A DNA stretch of 64,000 nt from Indolivaga capnocytophagoides DSM 22835 (GTDB lineage: Bacteria; Bacteroidota; Bacteroidia; Bacteroidales; Dysgonomonadaceae). Positions 34,715-44,040 of the stretch are shown in pieces; the first letter of the stretch is position 1; each line of letters opens with the position of its first letter. The stretch is taken from the NCBI RefSeq assembly GCF_000426485.1, contig NZ_AUFL01000010.1, positions 1-64,000 of the forward strand, written 5' to 3'. The notes below the pieces were generated by a model. It saw nothing but the letters and a program-made list of their open reading frames with translations. It was not told where the DNA came from and searched no databases. A program made the translations under genes and the position numbers.

Positions 34715-36868
34715 TTATTTCTGATTGAGAAAATGAATGATTTTTGTATATAAATATGTTCTATTATCACTTCCCAATATCGAATGGTTTAGATCGGGGA
34801 ATACAAACAGGTCAAATTGTTTGCCTGCCTTTATCAAAGATGACGTGTAGTCTACAGTATTTTGGAAATGTACGTTGTCATCCGCTGTACCATGTATCAA
34901 TAGCAGTTTTCCTGATAGAGACGATGCCAGATTAATCGGGGAACCATTTGCGTAGCCGGCTTCATTTTGCTGAGGTGTACGCATATATCTCTCGGTATAT
35001 ACCGAATCGTAATATCTGTAGTCAGTGACAGGTGCAATAGCAACTCCGGACCGGAATACACCTTGACTTCGGCTGAGGCTCATTAATACATTATAGCCGC
35101 CGTAGCTCCATCCCCAGATTGAGATATCCGAAGGATTGATGTAAGATAATGTGGCGAAGTATTTTGCAGCAGCAATCTGATCATCAGATTCTTTGATGCC
35201 TAAATTCATGTATGTGCATTTGCGGAATTCCTGCCCTCGGGCTCCTGTTCCTCTGCCATCAACAGATGCTACAATATAGCCTTGATTAACAAGGTAATGT
35301 ACCCAGTCGATATTGAAACGGTCTAATACTTCCTGTGAATCCGGTCCGCTGTACTGTACCATTAACAATGGATATTGTTGAGATGGGTTGAAATTGAGAG
35401 GTTTCATGATCCATGCATTCAGGTTGGATCCGTCTGCTCCCTGTACTGTGATGAATTCTTTCTTGGGTATTCCTGCAGACGCCACCTTGTTTTGTAAAGC
35501 TTTATTATCTTCCAATACCCGTAGTTCTTTGCCCGAAGCATCGTTCAAAGTGATTAAGTTTGGAGTATTGGTATTCGACCAGTTATTGATATAGTATTTT
35601 CCGTTCGAACTGAATATTGCTGTATTGTATCCTGCTTTAGCAGATAGTTTAGTTTTTGTTCCTTTTACCAGATCCACTTTGTAGATACCTCTTTGAAGTG
35701 GGCTGTCTTCCGCTGCCTCATAAAATACCGATTTGCTTACCGGATCGCATGCTAATATCCCGGTTACATCATAATTGCCCGAAGTAAGCTGTTTTTGCTG
35801 TACTCCTGCCATTGAGTAAAGATATATGTGGCTGTAACCGCTTTTTTCGCTTATATATGTAAACTGATCTCCGATGAAATGGATAGAGTTAAAGAAGTCG
35901 AAATTGATATATCTGTCGTTCTGTTCTCTCAGAATTAGTTTACTGATGAGGCTTCGGGGATCAGAAAAATACATGTTGAAGTCGTTCTGTTCTCTGTTTA
36001 ATGTAAGTACAGCCAGTTGTGAATTCGGGGCAAAAACTATCTTAGGGATATATTCGAAAGAGGTATTCGCCGGAAACTTAATATCTCTTATTGTTTTGGA
36101 CTCAATATCAAAAACGTTGCAGCTTACTTTAGAATTTGCTTCTCCTGCCTTCGGGTATTTAAACGATTGCAGGGTGGGGTAAAGCTGATGTTTGAAGTTT
36201 TGGAAAGAAAATTCGGGAACATTGGTTTCGTCAAATTTTACGAATGCAAGCAGTTTGTTATCCGGAGAGAAGTCCATCAGTTCTGTAACGGTGAATTCTT
36301 CTTCATAAGCCCAATCGGTTGCTCCATTGATGATTTTTCCGAATGCTCCGTCTTTAGTTATCTGAGATTCTGTTCCATAATCGAATTTTGCAAGCCATAT
36401 GTTATTATCGGTAACATATGCAAGCATACGTCCGTCACGTGAAAAAACAGGAGATTGTTGTTTTGACTTATTCTCGGTCAGTTTTTTTATCAGATTGCGG
36501 CGTATATCGAAATAGTAATAATCGGCTTTAAATGAACGTCTGTATATCGGTTCGCTGCTTGTGTAAACTAATAGGCGGTTTTCATCGGGGCTCATCAGGT
36601 ATCCTTCGAATTTAGATATATTGCAATCTCTCGCAGTTGATACATCAAAGACTGTAGCAACGGGTTGACCTGTTTTGTATGAATATTTGATTATTTGGGT
36701 TTGCTCTGTATTAGGCTGATAATAAAACTCACCATCAGCGGATGATACTGTTGCCGGCACTCCCTTAGGACGATAAACTCCCGAGGTGATATCTTTCAGA
36801 TTTAACGATTGAGCAAAAGATGCGACTGCAATCGTTACTGCAATAAGCAAAAAACAAGCTTTTTTCAT
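34715..36868 (-). CDS. Dipeptidyl peptidase IV (S9B family)
   Basis: A 717-residue exported serine protease that removes X-Pro or X-Ala dipeptides. It has signal peptide MKKACFLLIAVTIAVASFA and an N-terminal beta-propeller with the DPP IV substrate-recognition motif DWAYEEEF (double Glu, near residue 190). The C-terminal alpha/beta-hydrolase has nucleophile motif GWSYGGY near 592, Asp in GTADDNVH near 668 and His in DLNHSI near 700. Length and triad are complete. The family is conserved across Bacteroidales and contributes to peptide use. A perfect -7 box lies 24 bp upstream. Confidence 0.92.
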   Translation of the reverse strand: MKKACFLLIAVTIAVASFAQSLNLKDITSGVYRPKGVPATVSSADGEFYYQPNTEQTQIIKYSYKTGQPVATVFDVSTARDCNISKFEGYLMSPDENRLLVYTSSEPIYRRSFKADYYYFDIRRNLIKKLTENKSKQQSPVFSRDGRMLAYVTDNNIWLAKFDYGTESQITKDGAFGKIINGATDWAYEEEFTVTELMDFSPDNKLLAFVKFDETNVPEFSFQNFKHQLYPTLQSFKYPKAGEANSKVSCNVFDIESKTIRDIKFPANTSFEYIPKIVFAPNSQLAVLTLNREQNDFNMYFSDPRSLISKLILREQNDRYINFDFFNSIHFIGDQFTYISEKSGYSHIYLYSMAGVQQKQLTSGNYDVTGILACDPVSKSVFYEAAEDSPLQRGIYKVDLVKGTKTKLSAKAGYNTAIFSSNGKYYINNWSNTNTPNLITLNDASGKELRVLEDNKALQNKVASAGIPKKEFITVQGADGSNLNAWIMKPLNFNPSQQYPLLMVQYSGPDSQEVLDRFNIDWVHYLVNQGYIVASVDGRGTGARGQEFRKCTYMNLGIKESDDQIAAAKYFATLSYINPSDISIWGWSYGGYNVLMSLSRSQGVFRSGVAIAPVTDYRYYDSVYTERYMRTPQQNEAGYANGSPINLASSLSGKLLLIHGTADDNVHFQNTVDYTSSLIKAGKQFDLFVFPDLNHSILGSDNRTYLYTKIIHFLNQK

Positions 36869-36891
36869 ACGTTTTATAATTTTCTATAATA

Positions 36892-36899
36892 CAAATATA
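36892..36899 (-). promoter_or_regulatory. -7 box of the DPP IV gene
   Basis: TATATTTG on the minus strand, 24 bp upstream of the ATG at 36868, in a region shared with the divergent GNAT gene (which has TACCTTCG near 36932). Confidence 0.55.
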
Positions 36900-36952
36900 C
36901 GTTCTTTCGAAGTAGAATCTTACCTTCGTTCTCCTAAAAAACTCAATTTGTA

Positions 36953-37366
36953 ATGATTAACGAAGTTCCATACGATCAGGTTTTAGAGATCAGGCATAAA
37001 GTGATGTATGCTGATAAACCTAAAGAGGTTGTAATCCTTGCCGACGATGACAAGGGAATACATATAGGCTATCATAAGAATGATAATCCTGTCAGTGTAG
37101 TATCGATATTTTTGAACAACGGTGAGTTACAGTTTCGTAAGTTGGCGACGCTCGAAGAATTCCAAGGAAAAGGATATGCTTCGCAGCTGGTTAAATGGAT
37201 TTTGGATTATGCCAGAGATATGCAGTTTCCCCGTGTGTGGTGTAATGCCCGTGTCGGAAAAATAGACTTTTACAAGAAGTTTGGTTTTGAGCCTACCGGA
37301 CAGACTTTCGAAAAAGATGGATATGAGTTTGTGATTATCGAAAAGAGGTTTCCTCAAGAAGGTTGA
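36953..37366 (+). CDS. GNAT family N-acetyltransferase
   Basis: A 137-residue single-domain acetyltransferase. Acetyl-CoA binding motif A is RKLATLEEFQGKGYASQLVKWIL (Q/R-x-x-G-x-G/A near residues 68-74), followed by VWCNARVGKIDFYKKFGFEPTG, the usual motif B. The substrate cannot be predicted. It is divergent from DPP IV. Its last 13 bp overlap the convergent rnc gene. Confidence 0.85.
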   Translation: MINEVPYDQVLEIRHKVMYADKPKEVVILADDDKGIHIGYHKNDNPVSVVSIFLNNGELQFRKLATLEEFQGKGYASQLVKWILDYARDMQFPRVWCNARVGKIDFYKKFGFEPTGQTFEKDGYEFVIIEKRFPQEG

Positions 37367-38199
37367 TCCGAAGGGTCTCTTTCTGTAGGAGTATTTTCTT
37401 CTTCTGACTCTTTTGCTGCATCTGCATCCTCTTTTTCTTTAAGGATCAGGATGTCTTTTACGAAGTCTTTTTCGTATCCTATTTTATGATAAGCTTCTTC
37501 GGCTGCTTTTTGTTGGGATTCTTTTTTTGAGAATCCTTTTCCTTTTCCGCATTCGACGTTGTATACGAACACAGATGTGATGAAAATGGGATTGTTGTTT
37601 TCGTCAACAAACGACTCTACTAACCTGAATTCTACCGGGATTTTGTTTTTCTGGCTCCATTCTATCAATCTCGATTTGAAATTAACTTCCTGTTGTGCAA
37701 CCGATTCCATATTCAGATAAGTCAGGATAAGTCTTTCGTGTACGAAATGTTTTGCCACACGGTATCCTTGATCCAGATAAATTGCTCCGATCAGAGCTTC
37801 TAGTGCATTCCCATACATATGTGTTTTGTGGTTGGCTGTTTTTGCCGATGATTTGATCAATCGGTCTAAGCCCAGATCCAAAGCGAGCTTATTGAGTGTT
37901 TCCCTCTGTACGATTTTTGACCGCATATTTGTCAGGAATCCCTCTTTCTTATATTCGAACTCTTTAAATACAATATCGGCTACTATTGCATCTAAGATGG
38001 CGTCACCTAAAAACTCGAGCCGTTCGTTGTTTATCCAACGCCCATCCTTTAATTTTATTGATGACGATTTATGCAATAAAGCCTGTTCGTACAAGGTTAT
38101 ATTGTACGGATAGAAATTGAGTATTTTGAAAAAAGAAACATAAGGCTCTTTCCCTATGTGAGGAAAAAGCCTTACAGTTCGATATAGTTTTTTAAGCAC
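37354..38199 (-). CDS. rnc: Ribonuclease III
   Basis: A 281-residue double-strand-specific RNase. The signature NNERLEFLGDAILDAIVAD is near residues 57-75, and ALEALIGAIYLDQG supplies the second acidic patch. The C-terminal dsRBD (FKSRLIEWSQKNKIPVEFRLVE..., then GKGFSKKESQQKAAEEAYHKIG) is complete. An acidic tail (residues ~255-281) follows and is longer than usual. It is three bp after fabF and forms the acpP-fabF-rnc cluster common in Bacteroidota. Confidence 0.96.
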   Translation of the reverse strand: MLKKLYRTVRLFPHIGKEPYVSFFKILNFYPYNITLYEQALLHKSSSIKLKDGRWINNERLEFLGDAILDAIVADIVFKEFEYKKEGFLTNMRSKIVQRETLNKLALDLGLDRLIKSSAKTANHKTHMYGNALEALIGAIYLDQGYRVAKHFVHERLILTYLNMESVAQQEVNFKSRLIEWSQKNKIPVEFRLVESFVDENNNPIFITSVFVYNVECGKGKGFSKKESQQKAAEEAYHKIGYEKDFVKDILILKEKEDADAAKESEEENTPTERDPSDQPS

Positions 38200-38202
38200 T
38201 TC

Positions 38203-39465
38203 TTACTTCTTAAACTTCTTCACAATTACACATGCATTATGTCCTCCAAACCCGAAAGTATTGGAAAGTGCTGCACGTACCTCACGTTTTTGAGCTTTAT
38301 TGAAAGTCAGATTCAATTTGTAATCAATTTCAGGATCTTCGTCACCTTCAGTGAAGTTGATTGTAGGAGGTACTATGTCATTCTGTACAGATAGTACACA
38401 GAATAAAGATTCCATAGCTCCAGCAGCACCTAAAAGGTGTCCGGTCATTGATTTTGTCGAACTGATATTCAGTTTGTAAGCTGATTCGCCAAATATGTCT
38501 TTGATTGCTTTTATTTCCGAAGGATCTCCTACAGGTGTAGATGTTCCGTGAACATTTACGTAGTCTATTTCTTCGGGTTTCATGTTGGCATCTTCCAAAG
38601 CTGCTTTCATTACAATCTTAGCACCAAGCCCTTCGGGGTGAGATGATGTCAGGTGATAAGCATCGGCTGACATTCCTCCTCCTACGACTTCTGCGTATAT
38701 TTTGGCTCCACGAGCTAATGCGTGCTCCAACTCTTCGAAAATAAGACAAGCTGATCCTTCTCCCATAACAAAACCATCGCGACTGGCGCTGAATGGACGT
38801 GATGCGGTTTGAGGAGAATCGTTTCTTGTCGACAGGGCAGTCATGGCATTAAATCCACCAACAGCCGATTCGCTGATAGTAGCTTCGGCTCCTCCGACTA
38901 CCATGACATTTGCTTTACCTAAACGGATAATATCAAAAGCCGAGATAGCACTGTGGGTTGATGATGCGCAAGCTGAAACCGTTCCGAAGTTAGGTCCGCG
39001 AAGACCATGCCTCATTGAGATATGACCGGATGCGATATCTGCAATCATTTTCGGTATAAAAAACGGATTGAATTTAGGGCCCATTTCCTTATTTTGGTAA
39101 TAATAGCCAACTTCTTCTTCAAATGTTTTTATACCTCCGATTCCGGCAGATACAATGACTCCGATTTTATCGCAATTTTCAGTTTCAAACTTAAGTCCAG
39201 AGTCCGCAATAGCTTCTTCTGAGGCCGCAATAGCCAATTGTGTATATCTGTCGCACTTACGTGCTTCTTTTCTGTCGAGATATTTCGTTACATCGAAATC
39301 TTTTACTTCACAGGCAAACTGTGTTTTGAATTTCGATGCATCAAATTGAGTAATGGGTCCAGCACCACTAACTCCGTTTATGGCATTATTCCATGTGGTT
39401 GCCACATCATTACCAAGCGGTGTTACTGCTCCTAAACCCGTTACTACTACTCTTTTTAATTCCAT
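38203..39465 (-). CDS. fabF: Beta-ketoacyl-ACP synthase II
   Basis: A 420-residue condensing enzyme of fatty acid elongation. The catalytic Cys is in TVSACASSTHSAI near residue 164, the His are in VNVHGTSTPVGD near 304 and SMTGHLLGAAG near 341, and the conserved Lys is in STKSMTGH. The C-terminal SNTFGFGGHNACVIV is typical. It lies 24 bp downstream of acpP, whose product carries the substrates. Confidence 0.96.
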   Translation of the reverse strand: MELKRVVVTGLGAVTPLGNDVATTWNNAINGVSGAGPITQFDASKFKTQFACEVKDFDVTKYLDRKEARKCDRYTQLAIAASEEAIADSGLKFETENCDKIGVIVSAGIGGIKTFEEEVGYYYQNKEMGPKFNPFFIPKMIADIASGHISMRHGLRGPNFGTVSACASSTHSAISAFDIIRLGKANVMVVGGAEATISESAVGGFNAMTALSTRNDSPQTASRPFSASRDGFVMGEGSACLIFEELEHALARGAKIYAEVVGGGMSADAYHLTSSHPEGLGAKIVMKAALEDANMKPEEIDYVNVHGTSTPVGDPSEIKAIKDIFGESAYKLNISSTKSMTGHLLGAAGAMESLFCVLSVQNDIVPPTINFTEGDEDPEIDYKLNLTFNKAQKREVRAALSNTFGFGGHNACVIVKKFKK

Positions 39466-39489
39466 AATTTATGATTAGTGGAAAAAAGA

Positions 39490-39726
39490 TTATTTTGCGT
39501 TAGCTTCAATATAAGCGATAGCGTCTCCTACTGTAGAGATTTTTTCAGCTTGATCATCAGGAATAGAAATACCGAATTCTTTTTCGAATTCCATGATAAG
39601 TTCTACTGTGTCAAGCGAGTCAGCGCCAAGGTCGTTAGTGAAACTTGCTGCATTAGTAACTTCTGTTTCTTCAACACCTAATTTATCAACGATAATAGCT
39701 TTAACTCTTGATGCTACGTCAGACAT
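39490..39726 (-). CDS. acpP: Acyl carrier protein
   Basis: A 78-residue acidic protein with the phosphopantetheine attachment serine in [17 protein letters not shown] (Ser37). It carries acyl chains for fatty acid synthesis and is the first gene of acpP-fabF-rnc. A near-consensus box TTTACTTTGC on the minus strand (around 39777-39786) is a likely -7 element. Confidence 0.96.
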   Translation of the reverse strand: MSDVASRVKAIIVDKLGVEETEVTNAASFTNDLGADSLDTVELIMEFEKEFGISIPDDQAEKISTVGDAIAYIEANAK

Positions 39727-39880
39727 AACTTTTTGATTTTAATTAATAATTAAATTTTATTTCTAATTTTGTCGATGCAAAGTAAACGTATTTTATTGAT
39801 ATCATACAAATATTTTGCCTAGAAAATTCGTTAAAACTGCACATTTGTTGTTTTTGTGTGCAAATTTGAAACAGCCAATT

Positions 39881-40447
39881 ATGCTTAATATTGCAATTTT
39901 TGCCTCCGGATCGGGTTCTAATGCCGAAAACATCATCTCTTACTTTAAAGATAAAAATATCTGCAGGATCGGGGTTATAATCTCAAATAAGCCTGATGCT
40001 TATGTTCATGAAAGAGCTAAGCGTTTAGGTGTTAGATCTGTTGCTTTTTCTAAATCTGAATTTGATTCTTCGGATAAGGTTCTGGATTTTTTGAAGAGTG
40101 AACATATTGATTTTATCGTTTTGGCCGGTTTTCTACTAAAGGTGCCAAACAATATAATTGAAGCTTTCCCTGATAAGATAGTAAATATACATCCTGCTCT
40201 TTTGCCTAAGTTTGGGGGGAAAGGTATGTATGGAGATAATGTGCATAAAGCAGTGGTGCAGGCAGGAGAGTCAGAATCGGGTATAACGATTCACTATATT
40301 AATGAAAATTACGATGAAGGTAATATAATATTTCAGGCAAAATGTCCGGTAGAAAAGAATGATACATATGAAGATGTAGCTCATAAAGTACATGAACTCG
40401 AGTATAAGTATTTTCCGGAGGTCATAGAGTCAGTATTGAGGAGATAA
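39881..40447 (+). CDS. purN: Phosphoribosylglycinamide formyltransferase
   Basis: A 188-residue enzyme of purine synthesis that formylates GAR using 10-formyl-THF. It has the N-terminal FASGSGSNAENII phosphate loop, VLAGFLLKVP, the catalytic HPALLPKFGGKGMYG (His in IHPALLP), and ITIHYINENYDEGNIIFQ with the conserved Asp. The open frame reaches 39815, but MLNIAIFASGSGSN at 39881 is the usual N-terminus. It is divergent from acpP and ends at a strong shared terminator. Confidence 0.93.
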   Translation: MLNIAIFASGSGSNAENIISYFKDKNICRIGVIISNKPDAYVHERAKRLGVRSVAFSKSEFDSSDKVLDFLKSEHIDFIVLAGFLLKVPNNIIEAFPDKIVNIHPALLPKFGGKGMYGDNVHKAVVQAGESESGITIHYINENYDEGNIIFQAKCPVEKNDTYEDVAHKVHELEYKYFPEVIESVLRR

Positions 40448-40488
40448 AACAGAAGAGAGAATCACAAGTGGATTCTCTCTTCTGTTTT
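40446..40488. terminator. Bidirectional terminator between purN and an exported protein gene
   Basis: A perfect 18-bp stem: AAAACAGAAGAGAGAATC (40446-40463) and GATTCTCTCTTCTGTTTT (40471-40488), loop ACAAGTG. It serves the convergent genes on both sides. Confidence 0.9.
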
Positions 40489-40493
40489 GGCTC

Positions 40494-41570
40494 TTATTTT
40501 TGTCTGTTATAGTCTTTTACTTCATACCATACTTCTCCGTTTGGGTTTCCGGAAACTGTATTCCTTATTTTAAATTCTTTCCGGATAATGTCCTTTTTTC
40601 TCAGCAAGTCTATATCGCTTTGTTCTGCTTCTGTACCGTTGATGTAATAGGTCGGTTCATCTCCCCATGCGCTGTCCTGTTCTGGGGTTTGTGTAGAAGC
40701 CGGCTTTCCCGAAGCCTGCGAACTTGTATTATAAGTGCCAGAGAATGAAGAGCTGCTGAGTGGTTTTTTCTTTAAGCTGGCACGGTTAGCTCCGGTCGAT
40801 AGTCTCGAAGACATTGACCTTGCTCCCGTTGTTTGCGTCTGGTTCTTTTTTAACTCTTCGATCATGGCATCCACAGCCAATGCCGCTTCTTCAATGTTTT
40901 TGTATTGAGAAGGACGTTTTTCGTAAGTGTTATATTTCTTGTATTTCTTTTTGGCTTCTTCGCCGCTTATCGATTTATCAGCGTTTTTCTTGTCTTTCTT
41001 GGAGGAATTGATCGCCCCATAGTTAACACTTTCTTCATCCGAATTGTTAAGGTTTTCGGGCTTGCTATTGATGGAAATTGATTCATCTACAGTCATAGCT
41101 TCTTTTTTGATTCCTGTTGCTGTACTACTGCTTACCGAAACTGGTGGTGTATAGGTCTGCTCTTCGGCAGTATACTCATTAATCGGAGCTTTTTTAGTTG
41201 CTTTTATTAAAACAGGTTCTTCCTCTTTGTTTTCGGTCCGGCTTGAATTGTTGTCATATGCCTCTTTCTTAACAATGACCGGAGTACCTTTGGTTTGAAC
41301 TGTTTCATTTGTGGTATTGCTGTAATCGGCTGTCTCTGTTGTTTGATGATTGTCAGATACAGTATTCCTTCTGTTCTCATCTTGAGTTGTAACGCCGCTC
41401 CGCTTGTATACAACAAGACCATCGGAGTTTATGTAAAAATTGCTCGATTCTTTATATTGGTTCTCATATTGCCCGTCTTTTTTAACATTTTCCTTATCTG
41501 TAGTGGCGTTTTGCCCGATAAGAGTAAATGTCAGAGAAAGTGTGAGTAATGTTATTGAGAGTTTCTTCAT
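40494..41570 (-). CDS. Exported low-complexity protein, unknown
   Basis: A 358-residue protein with signal peptide MKKLSITLLTLSLTFTLIGQ. The mature protein is hydrophilic and rich in T, S, N, K and E, with no cysteine and no clear domain up to about residue 210; it is probably disordered. A helical patch, YKNIEEAALAVDAMIEELKKNQ, is near 230-250. The C-terminus (EPTYYINGTEAEQSDIDLLRKKDIIRKEFKIRNTVSGNPNGEVWYEVKD) looks folded and echoes the N-terminal NFYINSDGLVVYKRSG segment. I do not recognise the family. A bidirectional terminator follows the stop. Confidence 0.65.
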   Translation of the reverse strand: MKKLSITLLTLSLTFTLIGQNATTDKENVKKDGQYENQYKESSNFYINSDGLVVYKRSGVTTQDENRRNTVSDNHQTTETADYSNTTNETVQTKGTPVIVKKEAYDNNSSRTENKEEEPVLIKATKKAPINEYTAEEQTYTPPVSVSSSTATGIKKEAMTVDESISINSKPENLNNSDEESVNYGAINSSKKDKKNADKSISGEEAKKKYKKYNTYEKRPSQYKNIEEAALAVDAMIEELKKNQTQTTGARSMSSRLSTGANRASLKKKPLSSSSFSGTYNTSSQASGKPASTQTPEQDSAWGDEPTYYINGTEAEQSDIDLLRKKDIIRKEFKIRNTVSGNPNGEVWYEVKDYNRQK

Positions 41571-41714
41571 AACCGTTTATTCTATTACAATTGTATATTG
41601 TTGTAAAAAGATATCTGCCTAATAGTTTGTTCCCTGAGAGAGATTTATCCTCCTTCTGTCTTGCCTTTTTTGTTCAGAAAAGGACGCTTGTTTCAGCGTG
41701 TAAAGTTAGAAAGA

Positions 41715-41760
41715 ATGTTTGAATATACAAATATCCTGATTGTTAAGGATATTCAAACAT
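41715..41760 (-). terminator. Hairpin after the BASS transporter gene (terminator-like)
   Basis: ATGTTTGAATAT (41715-41726) pairs with ATATTCAAACAT (41749-41760), 8 bp after the stop on the minus strand. The following T-tract is weak. Confidence 0.45.
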
Positions 41761-41767
41761 CTCAGAG

Positions 41768-42661
41768 TCAGTGGTGTTTGCGCCATACCTGATAAGAGTT
41801 GATCATATTTTGCCATAGTATATATGCTCCCGGTCCGATGGATGATATAGGGTTGAGATAGGACTGAGCCATCCAGATGGCTAAGATGGTGTTTTTCTGT
41901 CCGAGACCCTGTCCTCCGGCTACTGTGTCGTTGTATCGTTTTCCCAATTTTCGTCCGGTTATAAACTGGAGAATACATACCACCAAAGCCAGACCGAATA
42001 TAAGGATCATGAGATGAAAATGTCCTTGTCCTTCTGTTAACAAAAAGTTTGTTGTACGTGCTGTGACTATAATAAGGGCTATGTTCCACAGGTAGAACGA
42101 AAGGTATTTTTGCTTTCTGATAAAGCTGTGGCCCTTTGGGGAAACCTGACTGATAACAATAGATATGATAAATGGCAGTATGAGCAGGATAAATATACGC
42201 TTGCCTATTTGCCAGAACTCCCCTATAAAGGACATCTGATTGAAATTATCTCCTATAACCGTAAAGAAAACGGGTGCAGCAATTGCTACAGCCAGATTGC
42301 TGAGTAGGCTGTAAGCAGTAAGGCTTGCCATGTTGCCATCGAGCATACCTGTGATCACAACTGCGGATGTTGCAGTTGGAGCAAGTATGCATATCATTAC
42401 ACCCTGAGCAACTACAGGGTTGGTACAATAGTAAAGTATTCCATATACAACGACACTTCCTACAAGCTGTATCGCCAAAAGATAAAAATGCAACTTGGAA
42501 AATCTGATCAGGCGTACCGAAAGATTGGAGTAGGAGAGCAGCAGCATGAAGAATATGAGATAAGGGGTAAGAAATGCCAGTTGGCTCAATACCGGATAAG
42601 ATAAAATGCCGATACCCATAGATATCGGCATCATGTATGATTTGATATTCTTCAATGACAT
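41768..42661 (-). CDS. BASS-family (bile acid:sodium symporter-like) transporter
   Basis: A 297-residue membrane protein with about nine or ten hydrophobic segments. The blocks GVMICILAPTATSAVVITGMLDGNMASLTAYSLLSN (an APTA...V crossover-type motif) and GQGLGQKNTILAIWMAQSYLNPISSIGPGAYILWQNMINSY near the C-terminus are typical of this superfamily. Related members move bile acids, pantoate or other organic anions with sodium; the substrate here is unknown. A dispersed palindromic repeat lies upstream, overlapping the end of the ABC permease gene. Confidence 0.75.
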   Translation of the reverse strand: MSLKNIKSYMMPISMGIGILSYPVLSQLAFLTPYLIFFMLLLSYSNLSVRLIRFSKLHFYLLAIQLVGSVVVYGILYYCTNPVVAQGVMICILAPTATSAVVITGMLDGNMASLTAYSLLSNLAVAIAAPVFFTVIGDNFNQMSFIGEFWQIGKRIFILLILPFIISIVISQVSPKGHSFIRKQKYLSFYLWNIALIIVTARTTNFLLTEGQGHFHLMILIFGLALVVCILQFITGRKLGKRYNDTVAGGQGLGQKNTILAIWMAQSYLNPISSIGPGAYILWQNMINSYQVWRKHH

Positions 42662-42670
42662 GTCTACTCT

Positions 42671-42761
42671 AAGTAATAGTAAGAATTTAACGTCGTATTT
42701 TAGAGTAATAACTGCTTATTGCTGTTATACTTGGATGGACAATGAAAGGGGCTGAGGCCTT
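42671..42761 (+). repeat. Dispersed ~85-bp repeat, degenerate copy
   Basis: AAGTAATAGTAAGAATTTAA at the left resembles 14320-14338. It ends with GCTGTTATACTTGG and AAGGGGCTGAGGCCTTA (42745-42761). The palindrome overlaps the stop codon of the ABC permease gene. Confidence 0.55.
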
Positions 42762-44040
42762 ATTTATAGGAGAACCATTTGATCACTTCTTTGATATTCG
42801 GTTTCTTTCCATACATAAGGATTCCTACACGATATATCTTCGCCGCAAATTTTACAACCAATACAATGGAGATATACAGAATTGCAATAGATAACAGTAC
42901 CTGCCATATGGGAACTCCGAACGGTATGCGTACCATCATAACGATAGGTGATGTAAGAGGAATGAGTGAACACCAGAAAGCCAGAGGTCCATCGGGGTTT
43001 TGTATGCTGTATATTCCTGCATATAATGCGAATACAAAAATAAGTGTGACAGGCAGTACAAACTGCTGAGTGTCCTGAGCATTGTCGACTGCCGCTCCTA
43101 TAATCGAAAATATAGATGCATAAATAAGGTATCCGCCTATAAAGAATAGAAGGAAGCATATCACAATCTCGATCCAGTTAACCGATAGCAATAGATTTAC
43201 GTCAAGTGGTGATCCTGCGTCTTCCATTCCTGATTGAGGAAACAATGTTCCAGCGGAGGCGAGTACACCGCCTATAAGCACAATCCATATGAGTAATTGA
43301 GTAATACCGACAAGTCCAATCCCGATAATTTTGCCCATCATCAGGTCGAAAGGTTTTACCGACGAAATCATAACTTCTACAATACGGTTGCTTTTTTCTT
43401 CCACAACACCATTCATTACCATAGTGCCGTACATCAGTATAAACATGTACATCAGAAAGGTGATGATGCCTCCTATAGCCGATGATATTATAGTGGATGT
43501 TTCTTTCTCGGCTCCGTCTTCATCCCATCTCATGGTGGTGATGTTGATATCATTTTTGCTCTGGGATATATTCCTTATTTCGGTTAGTACTTCGGGATCG
43601 ATATTATCACGTTTTGAAAGGTTATTCAGCTTTTCGCTCTTTGTGACCTCCGAGAGAGTCGAATTAATGTAGTCGAGCAATCCTATAGGGGCTTGTTTTT
43701 CTGAGTATAGAGTTACCGCTTTGGGATTATTGCCCAGATCGTCTGTGATTTGCAGAACACCGAAGAGTTCGGATTCTCCGTCGGTTTTTAGTTTTCCGGG
43801 ATTGCGATCGGTTATGTTGAAGACATATTCTTCGTTTGATTTCAGATGATCGGCATATTTTCCGGTGGAATCTATTACGGCAATCTGTTTTGCCTGAGAA
43901 TCTTTGATTCCTGCTAGCCATATCGGAACAAATATCAATGCGATAAATATAACCGGCATTAATATGGTCATTATCAGAAATGATTTTTTCTGAATCCTCG
44001 AGAGGTATTCTCTTTGTATAATTAGTTTTAAAGCTCTCAT
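42760..44040 (-). CDS. ABC-2 type transporter permease (NatB-like)
   Basis: A 426-residue membrane subunit. It has an N-terminal amphipathic start (LIIQREYLSRIQKKSFLIMTILMPVIFIALIFV), a large extracytoplasmic domain (residues ~45-195), and then a cluster of about five or six membrane segments beginning near SSAIGGIITFLMYMFILMYG, including VMNGVVEEKSNRIVEVMISSVKPFDLMMGKIIG, a hallmark of the NatB/ABC2_membrane_3 family. It pairs with the ATPase encoded immediately upstream (4-bp overlap). Family members export sodium or other small molecules, or act in envelope stress. Confidence 0.88.
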   Translation of the reverse strand: MRALKLIIQREYLSRIQKKSFLIMTILMPVIFIALIFVPIWLAGIKDSQAKQIAVIDSTGKYADHLKSNEEYVFNITDRNPGKLKTDGESELFGVLQITDDLGNNPKAVTLYSEKQAPIGLLDYINSTLSEVTKSEKLNNLSKRDNIDPEVLTEIRNISQSKNDINITTMRWDEDGAEKETSTIISSAIGGIITFLMYMFILMYGTMVMNGVVEEKSNRIVEVMISSVKPFDLMMGKIIGIGLVGITQLLIWIVLIGGVLASAGTLFPQSGMEDAGSPLDVNLLLSVNWIEIVICFLLFFIGGYLIYASIFSIIGAAVDNAQDTQQFVLPVTLIFVFALYAGIYSIQNPDGPLAFWCSLIPLTSPIVMMVRIPFGVPIWQVLLSIAILYISIVLVVKFAAKIYRVGILMYGKKPNIKEVIKWFSYK

